Part shown: positions 20,578 to 31,081 of the stretch, piece by piece
How the letters are laid out: every line of letters begins with the position of its first letter
How positions within the stretch are numbered: position 1 is the first letter of the stretch
Assembly: GCF_026914185.1 (NCBI RefSeq)
Contig: NC_070563.1
Span: 6,841,001-6,905,000 of the forward strand
Direction of reading: 5' to 3'
DNA from: Puccinia triticina
Taxonomy: Eukaryota; Basidiomycota; Pucciniomycetes; Pucciniales; Pucciniaceae
DNA length: 64,000 bases
Made by a program: the position numbers and the translations under genes
Notes under the pieces: generated by a model
Seen by the model: the letters and a program-made list of their open reading frames with translations, nothing else
Told to the model about the DNA's origin: nothing
The model's database searches: none

Positions 20578-23430
20578 TTATCTTGGCCATTTTTTGACAA
20601 TTTTTCTGGGATTTTTATTTGCTTGGGCACCCACTCGCGTGGCTTTGCGCATCAGAACCCAATTTCGTGTTTCCTCTGCGAGTTTAACCTCGTTTGCCAA
20701 CCGCACCAAGTCCGCATTTGCTCTCCTGGCCGCTTGATTCACTGCCTTTTCCTCTTCGTCTAACCGGTTCTGTTTGGATGCCATCTCGCGCGACGCTTCC
20801 CGAGCCTCCGCAGCTTGTCTTTGACTCAATGAATTTGCAGATTTTGATTTCACAAGAGTACTTGTTTCTCCAATACCATCCGCCATGAGTGTATCTTGAG
20901 AAATGACATCTGTCTCCCCTATGGCCAATGTTGCAGAATTTTTGTTGGGCGCGAGCTTGTCAAGAGCTGATTGAGCCTTTTGGGCGGCCTTGAGCGCCGC
21001 ACGTTCTTCAGCATCATATTTTATTTTGGCCAATTTCTCTTCTTCCCTGCATAGCTTTTCAGCGGCTTTCTCGCTGAGCAATCGTGCTTTCTCAACTGCT
21101 TGATCTTCAGCCTTGAGCAGTCGCGCAGAGGCCCTCGCGGCAGCCATGCATGCCTTCGCCTCCTCTCTTTGAGCCGCCTTTCCGATCTTATCTGCCGACC
21201 TCCGGGCTGCTGCAGAAGCTTGAAGCACAGCCAGCTTGATAGCCATCTCTTCTCGCACACGTATGCCCTCGGCTTCGATGAATTTCTCTAGCTCGGAAAT
21301 GTTGAGAAGATGTTGTTGGTAGTATTCACCAGACATCCAGTCACTGATTGCCAGGTCAAGGTACTCGATCTGCCCATCAAAAGCCTGACCACCGCTGAGC
21401 CTTTCCAACAGAGTTTTGTTGTGATTGTCACCGTCTCGAATCTGATGAATGGATTGAACAATTGCCTTTGCTTCAGCGACACCAAAGAATGTCGAGGGCG
21501 AGAATTCATGCCTTGGTCTGAGGTGATTGAAATAAAAACAATCAAAACTGTGGAGTAAATGTTGCTCGAGGTCGTCGGCCACGTGTTTTGGGTAACTACA
21601 TGTGCCTTTTGGCAACTGCTTTTTTCGTTTCCGGATCATGGTCACTATTGATGGATCCTGGGGAATGGAAGAAGGATCCTTGAGAAGCAAGTCAAAGTTT
21701 TAAATATTCATCTGCTGAAGGACATTGATGAGGGCCGCTGCTTCTTCCGGCGCGCAGTTTGAGCAGGTGCACTTTGAAAACAGCCGACTTTTTTCGCGCG
21801 CCCTCTCAGATAGAACATTTGGGTCGTCCGCAGCCAAGGGGATATAACCAAGCCTAAAACATAAAGGGAACTTGTGGAATTAGTATTGGGGATATAACCA
21901 AGCCTAAAACATAAAGGGCAGTCAACGTAGTGGAATTAGTATTGGCATTCATAAACACATACTTGTTATCTAATGTGAGGGCTACCCTCAAACAAACTCC
22001 TGTTGCGGCTAACGCGTCCATCCTTGCGTCGTCATTCTGTACCAAGCCCTCCTCAAAATCACCCACCTTATTCCTGCCATTTTTGCGTGTTGGCTCCATG
22101 AATAACAGACCTAAGCCAACATTTCCGTCACGACCGCACCTCCCCACCATCTGCACAATGGTTTCGGGGTCTCCCCGCCCCATGTGTACCACACACCGTA
22201 CACGTTTAAGATTTTGTCCCAGCCCCAAAGCCATAGTAGCAGAAATAACGGGGACCTTTCCATTTCCAAAGTCCTCCATTGTCTTCAACTTGTCCTCATC
22301 ACTTGTCACTGAATGGTATCGACGTATGAATCCATCGTTTGGGTCATACTCGTGATTCTTTGTATTGCAAGCTTCGTTGACCACTTTCATTACCTGGAAA
22401 GTGCGGTTTTGGGTGCCAGAGTAGATAATCATTGGGAACAAATCACAGGCTGGGGTAACAGTCCACGGAGCAAATATCCTAAGTAGATCATTGCAGGAGC
22501 TGAGTGTTGACTCCATTTTGATGCGAATGAAACGAATCTTGGGCCGCGTGAGTTCCCCATCAATCATGTTGATGTCGCTAGGCTGAAGCATTAAGCTGGT
22601 AGTGATTGCTGATACGGCCACGGGTCAACAAGTCGCTGAGAGGAGAAGAACAGGTATATTTTTGGTCGCCATGATCCGTGTGCCTAAGTGTCCATAACCC
22701 GGCCTGAAGACAGCTTGATCTTCAAGACGCGCAAATATTATTAAAGTTTTGCTTTGTTTTGATGCAACCAGACCCCACAAGTAAATTATGTGGGCCTCAT
22801 CGACCACAAACAATGACAAGATGTCTTGGAACTCATCACTAAAAATAGTTTGGTGAACAGCGAGTTGTTCAGAAAAACCTCTGGGCTCTATCATAATAAG
22901 AAGTTTTAGCTAATTGACACTGTTGTGCTTGTATTACTGTGTAACTGACCAGATAAACAAAGCTAAATTTCCCTTTCTTGATCTTTTGGACAACATCAAG
23001 ATTTAAAGTCATCTTATTGAGATTGATTGCCGTTATTTTCAACAGTTTCTTTTCACGGACCTATTTACAATAATTCATTGACATAACAAGCTTCAGCAAG
23101 TCCTAAAAGTCTGTCAAAAAATTCTACCTGGTTGTCTCCTAAAGAATCCAATGGGTTTAGTACCAAGACAACAACCTTCTTCGTGAATAGCCCAAAAAAC
23201 ATCTTGGATATACAAGTTTTCCCATACCCAGTCCCAACACGAACAAAGGTATTTTTACCTCAAACAAGCAAAGAAACAGTGGCAACTTGAAGATATTTGG
23301 GCTGGTCATGATACAACTCAATTGATCGCGTGGTGATATGTTTGGCCAGTGAGTTGTCCGTCATTTTCTCAAGAGCCTCAGGGAGTTTGTTGGCCTTTGG
23401 CTTGACTGGTGTTTTCTGCAGGAGCTCCAT
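20578..23430 (-). pseudogene. RecQ-type DNA helicase with coiled-coil tail, inactivated
   Basis: Minus-strand exons fit at 23430-23128, 23060-22950, 22887-21963 and 21853-20578 (~871 codons). Helicase motifs appear in order: Walker A GTGYGKT (~res 65-71), SPEVFLNN, DEAH-box VVDEAHIIYLWG (~res 168), LLLSATC, then the C-terminal core with ISATMALGLGQNLK and motif VI QMVGRCGRDG (~res 390). A Cys-rich patch (CTCSNC) and a ~300-residue Ala/Arg/Glu-rich coiled coil follow. Family knowledge: RecQ enzymes are 3'-5' DNA helicases. Lesions: TGA at 23262-23260 and 22627-22625, TAA at 21702-21700, and a one-base shift in the A-run at 22841-22845 (plus-strand reading). The coiled-coil C-terminus is unlike cellular RecQ proteins and suggests a transposon-specialised version. 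Confidence 0.75.
21841..21945 (-). repeat. Tandem duplication of an intron branch/acceptor region
   Basis: Two ~50-bp copies (21841-21890 and 21891-21945) share GATATAACCAAGCCTAAAAC. In the helicase gene this duplicates the intron's CTAAT-containing tail and its TTTTAG acceptor, offering ends at 21904 or 21854. Only the distal one continues the expected protein. Confidence 0.7.
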
Positions 23431-23841
23431 GGTTCTTGCGTACTGTGTAAGAAAAACTAGTATTGATCAGTGTTCCGGGTGAAGAAATACATAAATTTGT
23501 ATGTATGGCCATCACAGATTCTCCCTGTTCTTTTTTTGTAGGGTATAATCGTTATCTATGTTATTATGTATGTTCCTGTGGAAGCACTGTATTTCCTGCT
23601 GAGGATTTTGTACAAAACATGTGGCATCAAATACAGAATCATCCACAAAATCACTTTGAAGCGAGGAAATCAAGAAAACCCATCATTGCAAAGCAGGGAG
23701 AGACCTTGCAACATCAATAATGCGATGGAGTCAATCTCCTGGAAAAGCCCCTTTGAGTGTTGGGCGACTTCGTAATCAGATGATAACAGACAGAGGCGCT
23801 ACAACTGATCAAAAAAAAAGTAAAAAAATTCTAATTCTCTC

Positions 23842-23937
23842 AGGCAGCAGGGGTGACATAGCACATAAGTCCCTCCTTCGGAGGGTCCTTGCGGGACGGC
23901 GTCCCCCCTCCACAAAGAGAGGGGCTTAGTTAAGTTA
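23842..23937 (-). repeat. Right terminal inverted repeat of the DUF6589-RecQ element
   Basis: Inverse partner of 16998-17093; it ends TTAGTTAAGTTA at 23937. Confidence 0.7.
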
Positions 23938-23948
23938 GCTTACCATCC
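23938..23948. repeat. Right target-site duplication candidate (GCTTACCATCC)
   Basis: Perfect copy of 16987-16997. Confidence 0.65.
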
Positions 23949-24539
23949 CAAAGCCAAAAACCATCACCCAGCTGGGGTGCCAAGCAAGTTTAATCTATTT
24001 TGGCTTGGAAGGTAAAATTAGGGGCAGGCTAAATTATGCACTCCATCATTTTGCCTTCTGCACTCCAAAAAGTGAGTGCATGATCTATGCACTCCAGCCT
24101 AATTGGAGTGCATGGATATGTACCCCAATTGTTATAGAGTGCCGCATCACAAACACCAATCCTGGTGGAGTGCAGAGTGTGGCACTCAAGTCCCACCAAA
24201 TCTCCAGCAGTGCACCAATGGGACACTCAATAACATTTGGAGTATCCTGGATCCGCACTCCATTTCCAATATTTTGGCTAGATGTACAAGGAGTGCATGA
24301 CTTGGTACTAGGGATGTAAATGGGTCGGGTCGACCCGGAAGGACCCGAGACCCGATGGGTTCTGGGTTGGGTTTGGGCAGCCCTCAGGCCTCTCTTTAAA
24401 AAACCGACCCAACCCATTGAGACCCAATTAGATAATCGGGTCGGGTTCAGGCAGGGTTTTTCCCATTCGGGTCGGCCCATGAACCCAATTGCGACCTGAA
24501 ATGAGGCTATCCACGCTTCAGTCTGACCAAAAATTTATG

Positions 24540-24920
24540 TACATCATGCTCAATCACTCGCCGAGAGGGATACAGCGAGATGAATTTGTACCAGCTCGCC
24601 GAGAGGAATACATACCTCCGGGCGAACTGGACTTCGATCAGCTCTCCGAGAGGAATACATACCTCTTGGCGAGACGGACTTTGTCAGCAGCTCAGCAAGA
24701 GGAATGCATACCTCCCGGAGCTAGACTTATGAGCAGCTTGCCGAGAGGGATAAATACCTCTCAGCAAGATGGATTTGTACCAGCTCGCCAAGAGGGATAA
24801 ATACCTCTCAGCGAGATGGATTTGTACCAGCTCGCCGAGAGGGATAAATACCTCTCAGCAAGATGGATTTGTACCAGCTCGCCAAGAGGTTTTTAGTCCT
24901 CTCGGCGAGCTGGTCAAAGC
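24540..24920. repeat. Tandem satellite, AGCTCGCCGAGAGGGATAAA units
   Basis: About six degenerate units of ~60 bp (some half units), each containing AGCTCGCCGAGAGG, ATACCTCTC and GATGGATTTGTACC. No gene. Confidence 0.7.
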
Positions 24921-25299
24921 TTAGCTTGCCGGGAAGAATACTCACGGCAACCTGGCCAAAGTCCAGCTCGCTTTGTATTTCTCTGAGCTGGACTTGGTTC
25001 AATTGTCCAGGGTGTCTTGGTGTACACCAGGAAAATAAAATATTCAGTTGATGACAAGTGACATCACACCAGCTCCAGCCAGCTACCCACCATCTATCCA
25101 ATATCTATCCACTATCTACCCCAATTTCCCAGCCATCTCCTCAACTTCCAAAATTTACCAAGGAGGTCCTGTTCAGTTTTTGATGAGCCCAACTGATCCT
25201 CAGTTCTGTCCTTTGGTACCCAGCTCATACTCAGCTTTTTTGCCCAGCTCATACTCAGCTTTTTCAGGCAGCTCACTCTCAGAATTGGAATAAAGCCTT

Positions 25300-26060
25300 T
25301 TGACTCAGGTGATGCTCAGCTTTGTACTAGTCCTGGCGCAGCTGACGCTCAGCTTTGTAGCAGTCCTTGCTCAGCCTTTTCCTATTCCTGTCCCAGCTGA
25401 TGCTCATCTTTGACCAAGTACTGGGCCAGCTGGCCAGCTGATGCTCAGCTTTCTGAGTATCAGCTGAGCCAGGCCAGAAAAAAAGATGGTAATCAGCTTG
25501 GACAGAACCAGAGCTGAAAATCAGCTAGGCTAGCAACGGTGGGCCGCTACGCTAAACTATCCGTAGCATGCGCTATCTGCTAGTTTAGCGTTGCGTAGTT
25601 CCTGACACATTGCCGTTAGTTGTAGCGCCCGCTACGGGCCGCTACGCTACGCTAACGGGCGCTAACAGCGCTATCAGCTTTTTTAGCGGTTGAATAGCAC
25701 TGCTAGCGCTGATAGTGGCGATAGAGGCCCTGTAGTTTCAAGGGGTGCCTGTTAGCGGTAGCGGGCAATCACTGCCCGCTAACGGAAAACCCTGTCATTT
25801 GTAGTTTAGATCCGCTACGCTGCGCTGAACTACGGACTAAATGTAGCGTAGCGGCCCACCGTTGAGGCTAGGGCCAAAGCTGAGCATCAGCTGAGCCACA
25901 GCCAAGGCTGAGCATCAGCTGTGCCAGGTCCAAAGATGATCATCAGGTGGCCGGTGCTAAAGCTGAGCATCAGCTGGGCCAGGGAAACAACTGAGCATCA
26001 GCTGAGCCAGGGTAAAAGCTTAACATCAGCTGGGCCAGGGCCAAAGCTGAGCATCATCTG
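25300..26060. repeat. AGCTGATGCTCAGC repeats in two orientations around a foldback
   Basis: Units such as CAGCTGATGCTCAGCTTT predominate before 25500, and the inverse AAAGCTGAGCATCAGCTG after 25870. The inserted foldback at 25534-25864 separates them. Confidence 0.65.
25534..25864. mobile_element. GCTACGC-rich foldback element with 7-bp TSD (copy 2)
   Basis: The ends are CAACGGTGGGCCGCTACGCT and its near-perfect inverse. A perfect 7-bp repeat AGGCTAG flanks it (25527-25533 and 25865-25871). The interior consists of self-complementary GCTACGC/GCGTAGC words. Confidence 0.8.
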
Positions 26061-26659
26061 GTTTTGTCACATTGAGTGCTTTGATCCTGACACCTGTAAT
26101 GTGAGCCTGAGATGTGCTGGTGGAGAGGAGCAGCATTGGAGCAGTGTTGGAGCTGAAAACAAAGCTGTGTCATGTCACTTGCCATCAAGTGACTACTTTT
26201 TTTTCCTGGTGGTACATGTCCCTGCACGCCAAAAAGATGGCGTACACAGGTTTTTCAAGGATGGTGTAAAAATCTGGTGTGCATTTAGCACGACTTATGT
26301 TGTCTCGGGTTGGCCCGAGACCCGACCCGGACCCGACCCAGACCCGACCCGGACCCGACTCTTCATTAATGGGTTTGGGTTTGGGCAGTACATTTGCAGT
26401 TTTTTCCCGACCCAACCCGACCCGGTGCTCACGTTGGGTTGGGTTTGGGCACCATTTTCCAACCCAAACCCAACCCGTTTACATCCCTACTTGGTACTCC
26501 CAAGTACCCCCACCAATATTCCACCAAGTCCTCAACCCACAGGCAACCAGCCATCCACATCAACACCGCACTCAACCCCTTGTTGGAAAGCGCTCTGAAC
26601 AGTGACTGCACTCAACCATACTCGACTCGGAAAGTCAATTGCACTCCATCACATCAAAT

Positions 26660-28660
26660 ATGTCAATTAACCCAAACAACTGCAACCAAAACACTGGCAC
26701 TCCCACCACTGGCATCACGGTATTGCCCGAGGTATGGTCGCAAATGCAAAAAATACTGTCTATGTTTCCGCATACCACAATTGCACCTGCCCCCGCCGGG
26801 CCTCCATTGGTTCAACCTTTGCCACCATCTGATTCTCCACCAGATTCCACTTCAATCACTCCCATTCAAAAGTACAAAGCAACCAAACCAAATGATTCCT
26901 GGGAAAAATTTATGTCTCTGCCGCAGCTAGTAACGTATGCTAAGACGGCCGATCTCTATGATGAACGTATTGATACGTTGAAGAAATTTCTTCTGACTCG
27001 ACCGGCCGTTTAGGACTACCTTGAACGAATTATATTTCCAGTCAAAGATTTATTTGTTGTTGCTTGGGCTTGCCAGCACCCTCACCTCCAAAACCTCAAC
27101 ACATCAAGAGTTGAATCCGGTCACGAATATCTTAAGACATTTGTAAAAAATTCATTGGGTGATCTACTTACAGTCCTCAAAACTTTATCTCTCGCGGTCG
27201 ATTCTCAGATTAACCATGTTCACATGACAATTGGACAAGATACCGATAAAACCCTTGTCCACATTCCTAAGTGTTTCATCCCCCTCCCTGGTAAGATATT
27301 GTCATTTGCAATCAAGGAGTGTCTCATTCAGTATGACAAAATCGGGAAGCTTAAACCAATTGAGCCATGTTCAATTTTTTTTTTTTGATTGGGATTGGTA
27401 TCCCCTGCGCGCATACACTTGTGGAACTATTGGATATCAGAGACGTTTTGTTGCCAGGTGATTTTCATAAGCAGTGGCAATTGAAGTATAACCCTGAAAT
27501 CACAGTAAGAAATCTATTTGTTTCCAATAGATAAGGAAATTTCTGATCAATAAACACTGTTTGTTTTTGCAGACAAGCAAATAGGAAATGTTTGACTTGG
27601 ATGATGAGATCAAGAAGCTAACAGTAGCCCTCTCTCAAGAACAGCTGACAAAATTGGTTAATCTACTCGAGCAAATCAATCAGATTGCTACGGGAACGCA
27701 TGTTGCAGTACCAATTCGAGCTCCCGAAGTGAAAATGAAATGCAAAGGGAGGCCGTCGCTGAAGCGTTCAAAATCAACCAAACAAAATGCATCGGCATTT
27801 GAGATCGTCGAGGCAAAGCTCAAAAAAGATGAATTGGCCAGGAAGAGGGCCCTCAACGCTCCACAAAGACAATCGAAGAGAATCAAAAGTAACAATCGTG
27901 AAAAGAACTACTCCAAAGCCCAAAAATTTGATTCGGAAACTGATTCAGAAGCCCAAAAAAGAAAATGTGAAGATGAACGTTCTGAAGGCAATTGATCCAA
28001 ATCTGAGGAAAATAGAACTTCAGGATTGGGCGAGAGCGGATCGGGGAATGAAGATGAAATCAAAGGCAAAGGTGAACGTTCCAATGGTGATTCTCAAGAC
28101 GCGGAGGAGGTTGATTCCAAGGTATTTTGTCCTCTCATACTGCAGACTACGAAGAAACCTGAAATCATGAATCTTTCTTATTTCTTTTTTAGGAAATATA
28201 CATAACTTATGTTCCAGAAAATATGCGCCAGTACATCACAAGAATTTATGACCCGGCTTCTGATGGAAATTGTGGATTCACCTGCATCGCCAAAGCTCTT
28301 GGTAACAATAACAATGGATGGTACCAAGTCAGGGAGTAGATTTTAGAGGAGATTAGAGCCAATTTGGTGACATACTCCAAACTACATGGTGGTGATCAGT
28401 CTATTGCTAAAATCATCAAAGGTCTCCAGGTTGAATCCGATCAATCCAGGATCGTTCCCACGCAAAAATGGATGGCAAAAATAGCACACAGCCAGATTCT
28501 TTCTAATTCTTACCGCCGACTGATCATCTTTTTCCTTTGCTGGATAGTTCCAGCACTTTTCTTCCCCTAAAAATAGGCCCAAAGGAAGAGGATGCTAACC
28601 CTGACCCGATCTACCTGGTATATGCAAGACCATTCCCCCGCCATTACTAGCCACCCGTTT
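26660..28660 (+). pseudogene. MULE transposase C-terminus with OTU-like protease domain, decayed
   Basis: From the ATG at 26660, blocks follow in one direction: DSWEKFMSLPQLVTYA, the MULE post-catalytic region (NTSRVESGHEYLKTF, NSLGDLLTVLKTLSLAV), a SWIM-like Cys/His element (GIGIPCAHTLVELL), a Lys/Arg-rich linker (KGRPSLKRSKSTKQN) and, after an intron at ~28121-28193, an OTU domain start with the catalytic-type motif DPASDGNCGFTCIAKALG. Lesions: TAG at 27011-27013 (Trp expected from context), a shift in the T-run near 27372, TAG near 27580, TGA near 27994 and TAG near 28338. The DDE catalytic half and DNA-binding domain are missing, and the OTU His region is not found. Transposase-OTU fusions are known for some MULEs. 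The relic is flanked by TGCACTCC-rich DNA (24030-24300 and 28880-29100) that may be its terminal regions. Confidence 0.65.
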
Positions 28661-29139
28661 AACTTCTAAAAGCGCTAAAGGCTGGTCAAAACATCTCAAG
28701 GACAGCCAGGCTCTCTACAAAGACTCAAAATAGTTTCAGGATTGTTTTCTTTCTCTTTCTTCTTTTCACAAAAAGATTCAAGATTGTTTTCTTTCTTGCT
28801 TTTTCATATTTTCATGAAAAGAACCCCAATGCTATGTGAGCTTCACCCTAGCTAATTTGAGGGTGTAAAACCTCCAAGATTGATAAGATGCAGTGCTGCT
28901 TTTTGCACTCCATTTGATTCTTCATGAAGTGCAGTTTTGTGCACTCAACTGATTTTTGTCTGACTACTGGAGTGCACGATGGAGACCATCTGGGAACGGT
29001 GGAGTACCCTCAGTTGCACTCCAATTTATTAGGAGTTTTTGGTGTCCATTGGACACTCCAGACAGAGCATCCAATGGATGCTGAAGTTTTGGACCCTCAA
29101 GATGTCCATTGGACACTCCTGATTGAGAGTGTCCAATGG

Positions 29140-29355
29140 CACTGCCAGCATATTTGGCTGGGTTGAAGGCATCCCAGTTTAACTGGGATGCACTCAACCA
29201 ATTTAAACTTGGTTGATCTCAACCAATTTAATATAAACCCAAGGGGGGTACCTTGGATTTATATTTCATCAGTTGAGATCACCCAAGTTTAAATTGGTTG
29301 AGTGCATCCCAGTTTAACTGGGATAAACTCAACCCAGCCAATTATGCTGGCAGTG
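29140..29355. mobile_element. CACTA-like MITE, palindromic (216 bp)
   Basis: The ends are CACTGCCAGCATATTTGGCT and the inverse, AGCCAATTATGCTGGCAGTG. The arms contain CATCCCAGTTTAACTGGGAT. The flanking triplets TGG and GGG differ by one base, so the target duplication is imperfect. Confidence 0.6.
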
Positions 29356-30723
29356 GGGTCTTGCTGAACCCCGTGCCCCGGGGTCAGACTTCAGCCATTG
29401 GCTAGTCCAGACAGCGTAAACGCTGACACAACATGCGCCGCAGAAGACAGGTGCGCACCAAATGCCATTCTGGGCACAACACATACCACAGATGATGTGT
29501 GTGCGCATAAGCGCAAATAAGCTGGGGATTGAACCACATGTGAATCCCTGCTGTTAGTTGTCACAATTGGCTTTTTAGTCGTCACACTTGGCTATGTGAT
29601 TCTCACCGGTTGTCGTGCTTGAGTGAGCACAAACCACACAAATGTTCTACGTGTGGATTGTGATCAAACAAGAAGACCATGAGGACATGAAGCCTACACG
29701 TGTCCAGTTTCCCAGGCTATAAAGACCTGGGACCTTGAAGCAAAAAGAGGTTCCTAAGATTATTATAGAGACTACCAAGCCCACCATCCTTTTCCAACAA
29801 ACAAATGTGGCTTTTATCTTTTAGATCTCATTTCATTTATTTCCCCTTTCATCTTTATCACTCCTCAAGACATCCCAACTCCACCTTTTGCTCCGCCTCT
29901 TCCCCTCCTTTCCTTGCCAATACGACCTACTAGCTACCTTTAAGGTACGCTTGAGTCCCTTTTACGAATCTCCTCAGTAGATTCAGGTACAACTCTAAGC
30001 TCTACCAGCCCCTCTCACAAGAGGTGCGGCTTTCCTCCTCCCGCACCGCGGTTGAGTCAAGTGTGTTTTCCTCTTCAGGAACTCACCCTTGTTCTGTTTG
30101 CATTCAGGGCATCGCCACTTGAGAGACGCGCCCTGACATCAGACCACGGGGTTAGACCCCGGGGCCCCAGTTTGGGTCACAGCCTTACCATTGGGTGTGG
30201 TGTATGACACATCTTTCACTGTACACAATCTAAAACTAATGATATTAAAAAAAATATTGCAGACAAGGGGAAGCCCCCAAATTTGGGTTTCCAGGGGGTG
30301 TTAAAGTCATAGGGGTTTGTAAATCACAGCAAGGGCATAGCCCCCAAATTTGGGGTTACAGGGGGTGTGAAAGTCACAGGATGTGAAAGGCCCAAAAGGG
30401 AATGGGACAGAGCAAAGGAAATGACATAAAATTTTCAAACCTTTGATGATGCAATTTCAGGGTGACTATGCATTCAGTCAAAGGAGAAACCAAATTTCAA
30501 CTGAAAAATAGGTCAAAAAACAACATTTCAAGTGAAAACTGGGTGAAATAAGGGCATTTTATTTTGGGAAAAGACACAAAATTTGTTACTGAAAAAGTAA
30601 ATATTTGGAAAAATGGTGATGAGAGATACTCAAAAACTCTGAAAATGTGAGAGAAATTCCTTTTAAACAATTTTTGAAGTTTATTATGAAGGCTGGCCAC
30701 TTTCAGGCTGTGGAATCACTACC
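29356..30723. other. Repeat-rich intergenic DNA, no gene recognised
   Basis: A CT-rich segment with a CTATAAAG box near 29717 has the look of a solo LTR (about 29552-30138, TG..CA), but I could not find a matching duplication. At 30256-30380 a ~70-bp unit (CCCCCAAATTTGGG, then CAGGGGGTGT) is present twice in tandem. Confidence 0.35.
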
Positions 30724-31081
30724 TTAGTAGTTTGGCTTGACTTGATTCTTGACAATGCAAAACACAGGTTCATGAAGTACAATACCAAAATGACCAATTT
30801 TTTGACCTTGAGATTTATTGATTGTGAGGGAGGAGGCCAGATTGACAGGGAATTTCTTGTGTATGAGCAAGAAATGCAGTCCAGACAGCTCCAGAATTAT
30901 CTGGGTCAGATATGAAAGGAATGTGACTCTGAGAGATGGGCACAGAATCATTAATTCTGTTACCTGATACAACTCTTGTGTAAATCACATTTGGGCCCAA
31001 CCTGGTTCCATTACAAAGTCCCATTGTCCAATTAAGGTGTTCAAAGTTGACTTGCATAAAATCATAACACCATAAAATCAT
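30724..31081 (-). pseudogene. Helitron Pif1-like helicase fragment
   Basis: Two overlapping minus-strand frames show the C-terminal Pif1/Helitron helicase signature: LNWTMGLCNGTRL in one, then LASSLTINKSQGQKIGHFG in the other, so a frameshift lies between them (near 30860-30900). Only about 110 residues remain. No Rep domain or other Helitron part was found nearby. Confidence 0.65.

Larger units (their letters stand above)
16998..23937. mobile_element. 6.94-kb TIR element carrying DUF6589 and RecQ helicase genes
   Basis: Long inverted ends (16998-17093 and 23842-23937) begin TAACTTAGCTAATTCCCTCT and, inverted, TAACTTAACTAAGCCCCTCT; both contain CTCCGAAGGAGGGACTTA and finish with CCTGAGAGAATTAG. 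An 11-bp direct repeat GCTTACCATCC abuts both ends. Inside are only two genes, convergent and 82 bp apart: DUF6589 (+) and RecQ-type helicase (-). Solo ends of the same kind occur at 9058 and 41303, showing that the termini are a repeated family. I infer a DNA transposon in which the DUF6589 protein is the transposase candidate and the helicase an accessory. Both genes carry stops, so this copy is dead. One reservation: CCATCC also precedes the 41-kb solo end, so part of the direct repeat could belong to the element. Confidence 0.7.
24309..26489. mobile_element. Ac-like hAT derivative, non-autonomous, satellite-filled (2.18 kb)
   Basis: The ends are TAGGGATGTAAATGGGTCGG and the inverse, AACCCGTTTACATCCCTA, close to the classic Ac/hAT terminus. 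An 8-bp direct repeat CTTGGTAC flanks it (24301-24308 and 26490-26497). Subterminal GGGTC/GACCC tracts occur at both ends. The inside has no transposase, only satellites (24540-24920, 25300-26060) and a foldback insertion at 25534-25864. The flanking DNA on both sides is rich in TGCACTCC words and was continuous before insertion. Confidence 0.75.

Noticed and set aside
29533..29550. tRNA T-arm-like GGGGATTGAACC
   Set aside because: No cloverleaf can be formed around it on either strand.
29552..30138. Possible solo LTR (TG..CA, TATA-like box, CT-rich leader)
   Set aside because: No flanking 4-6 bp duplication, second LTR or primer site found; borders are guesses.
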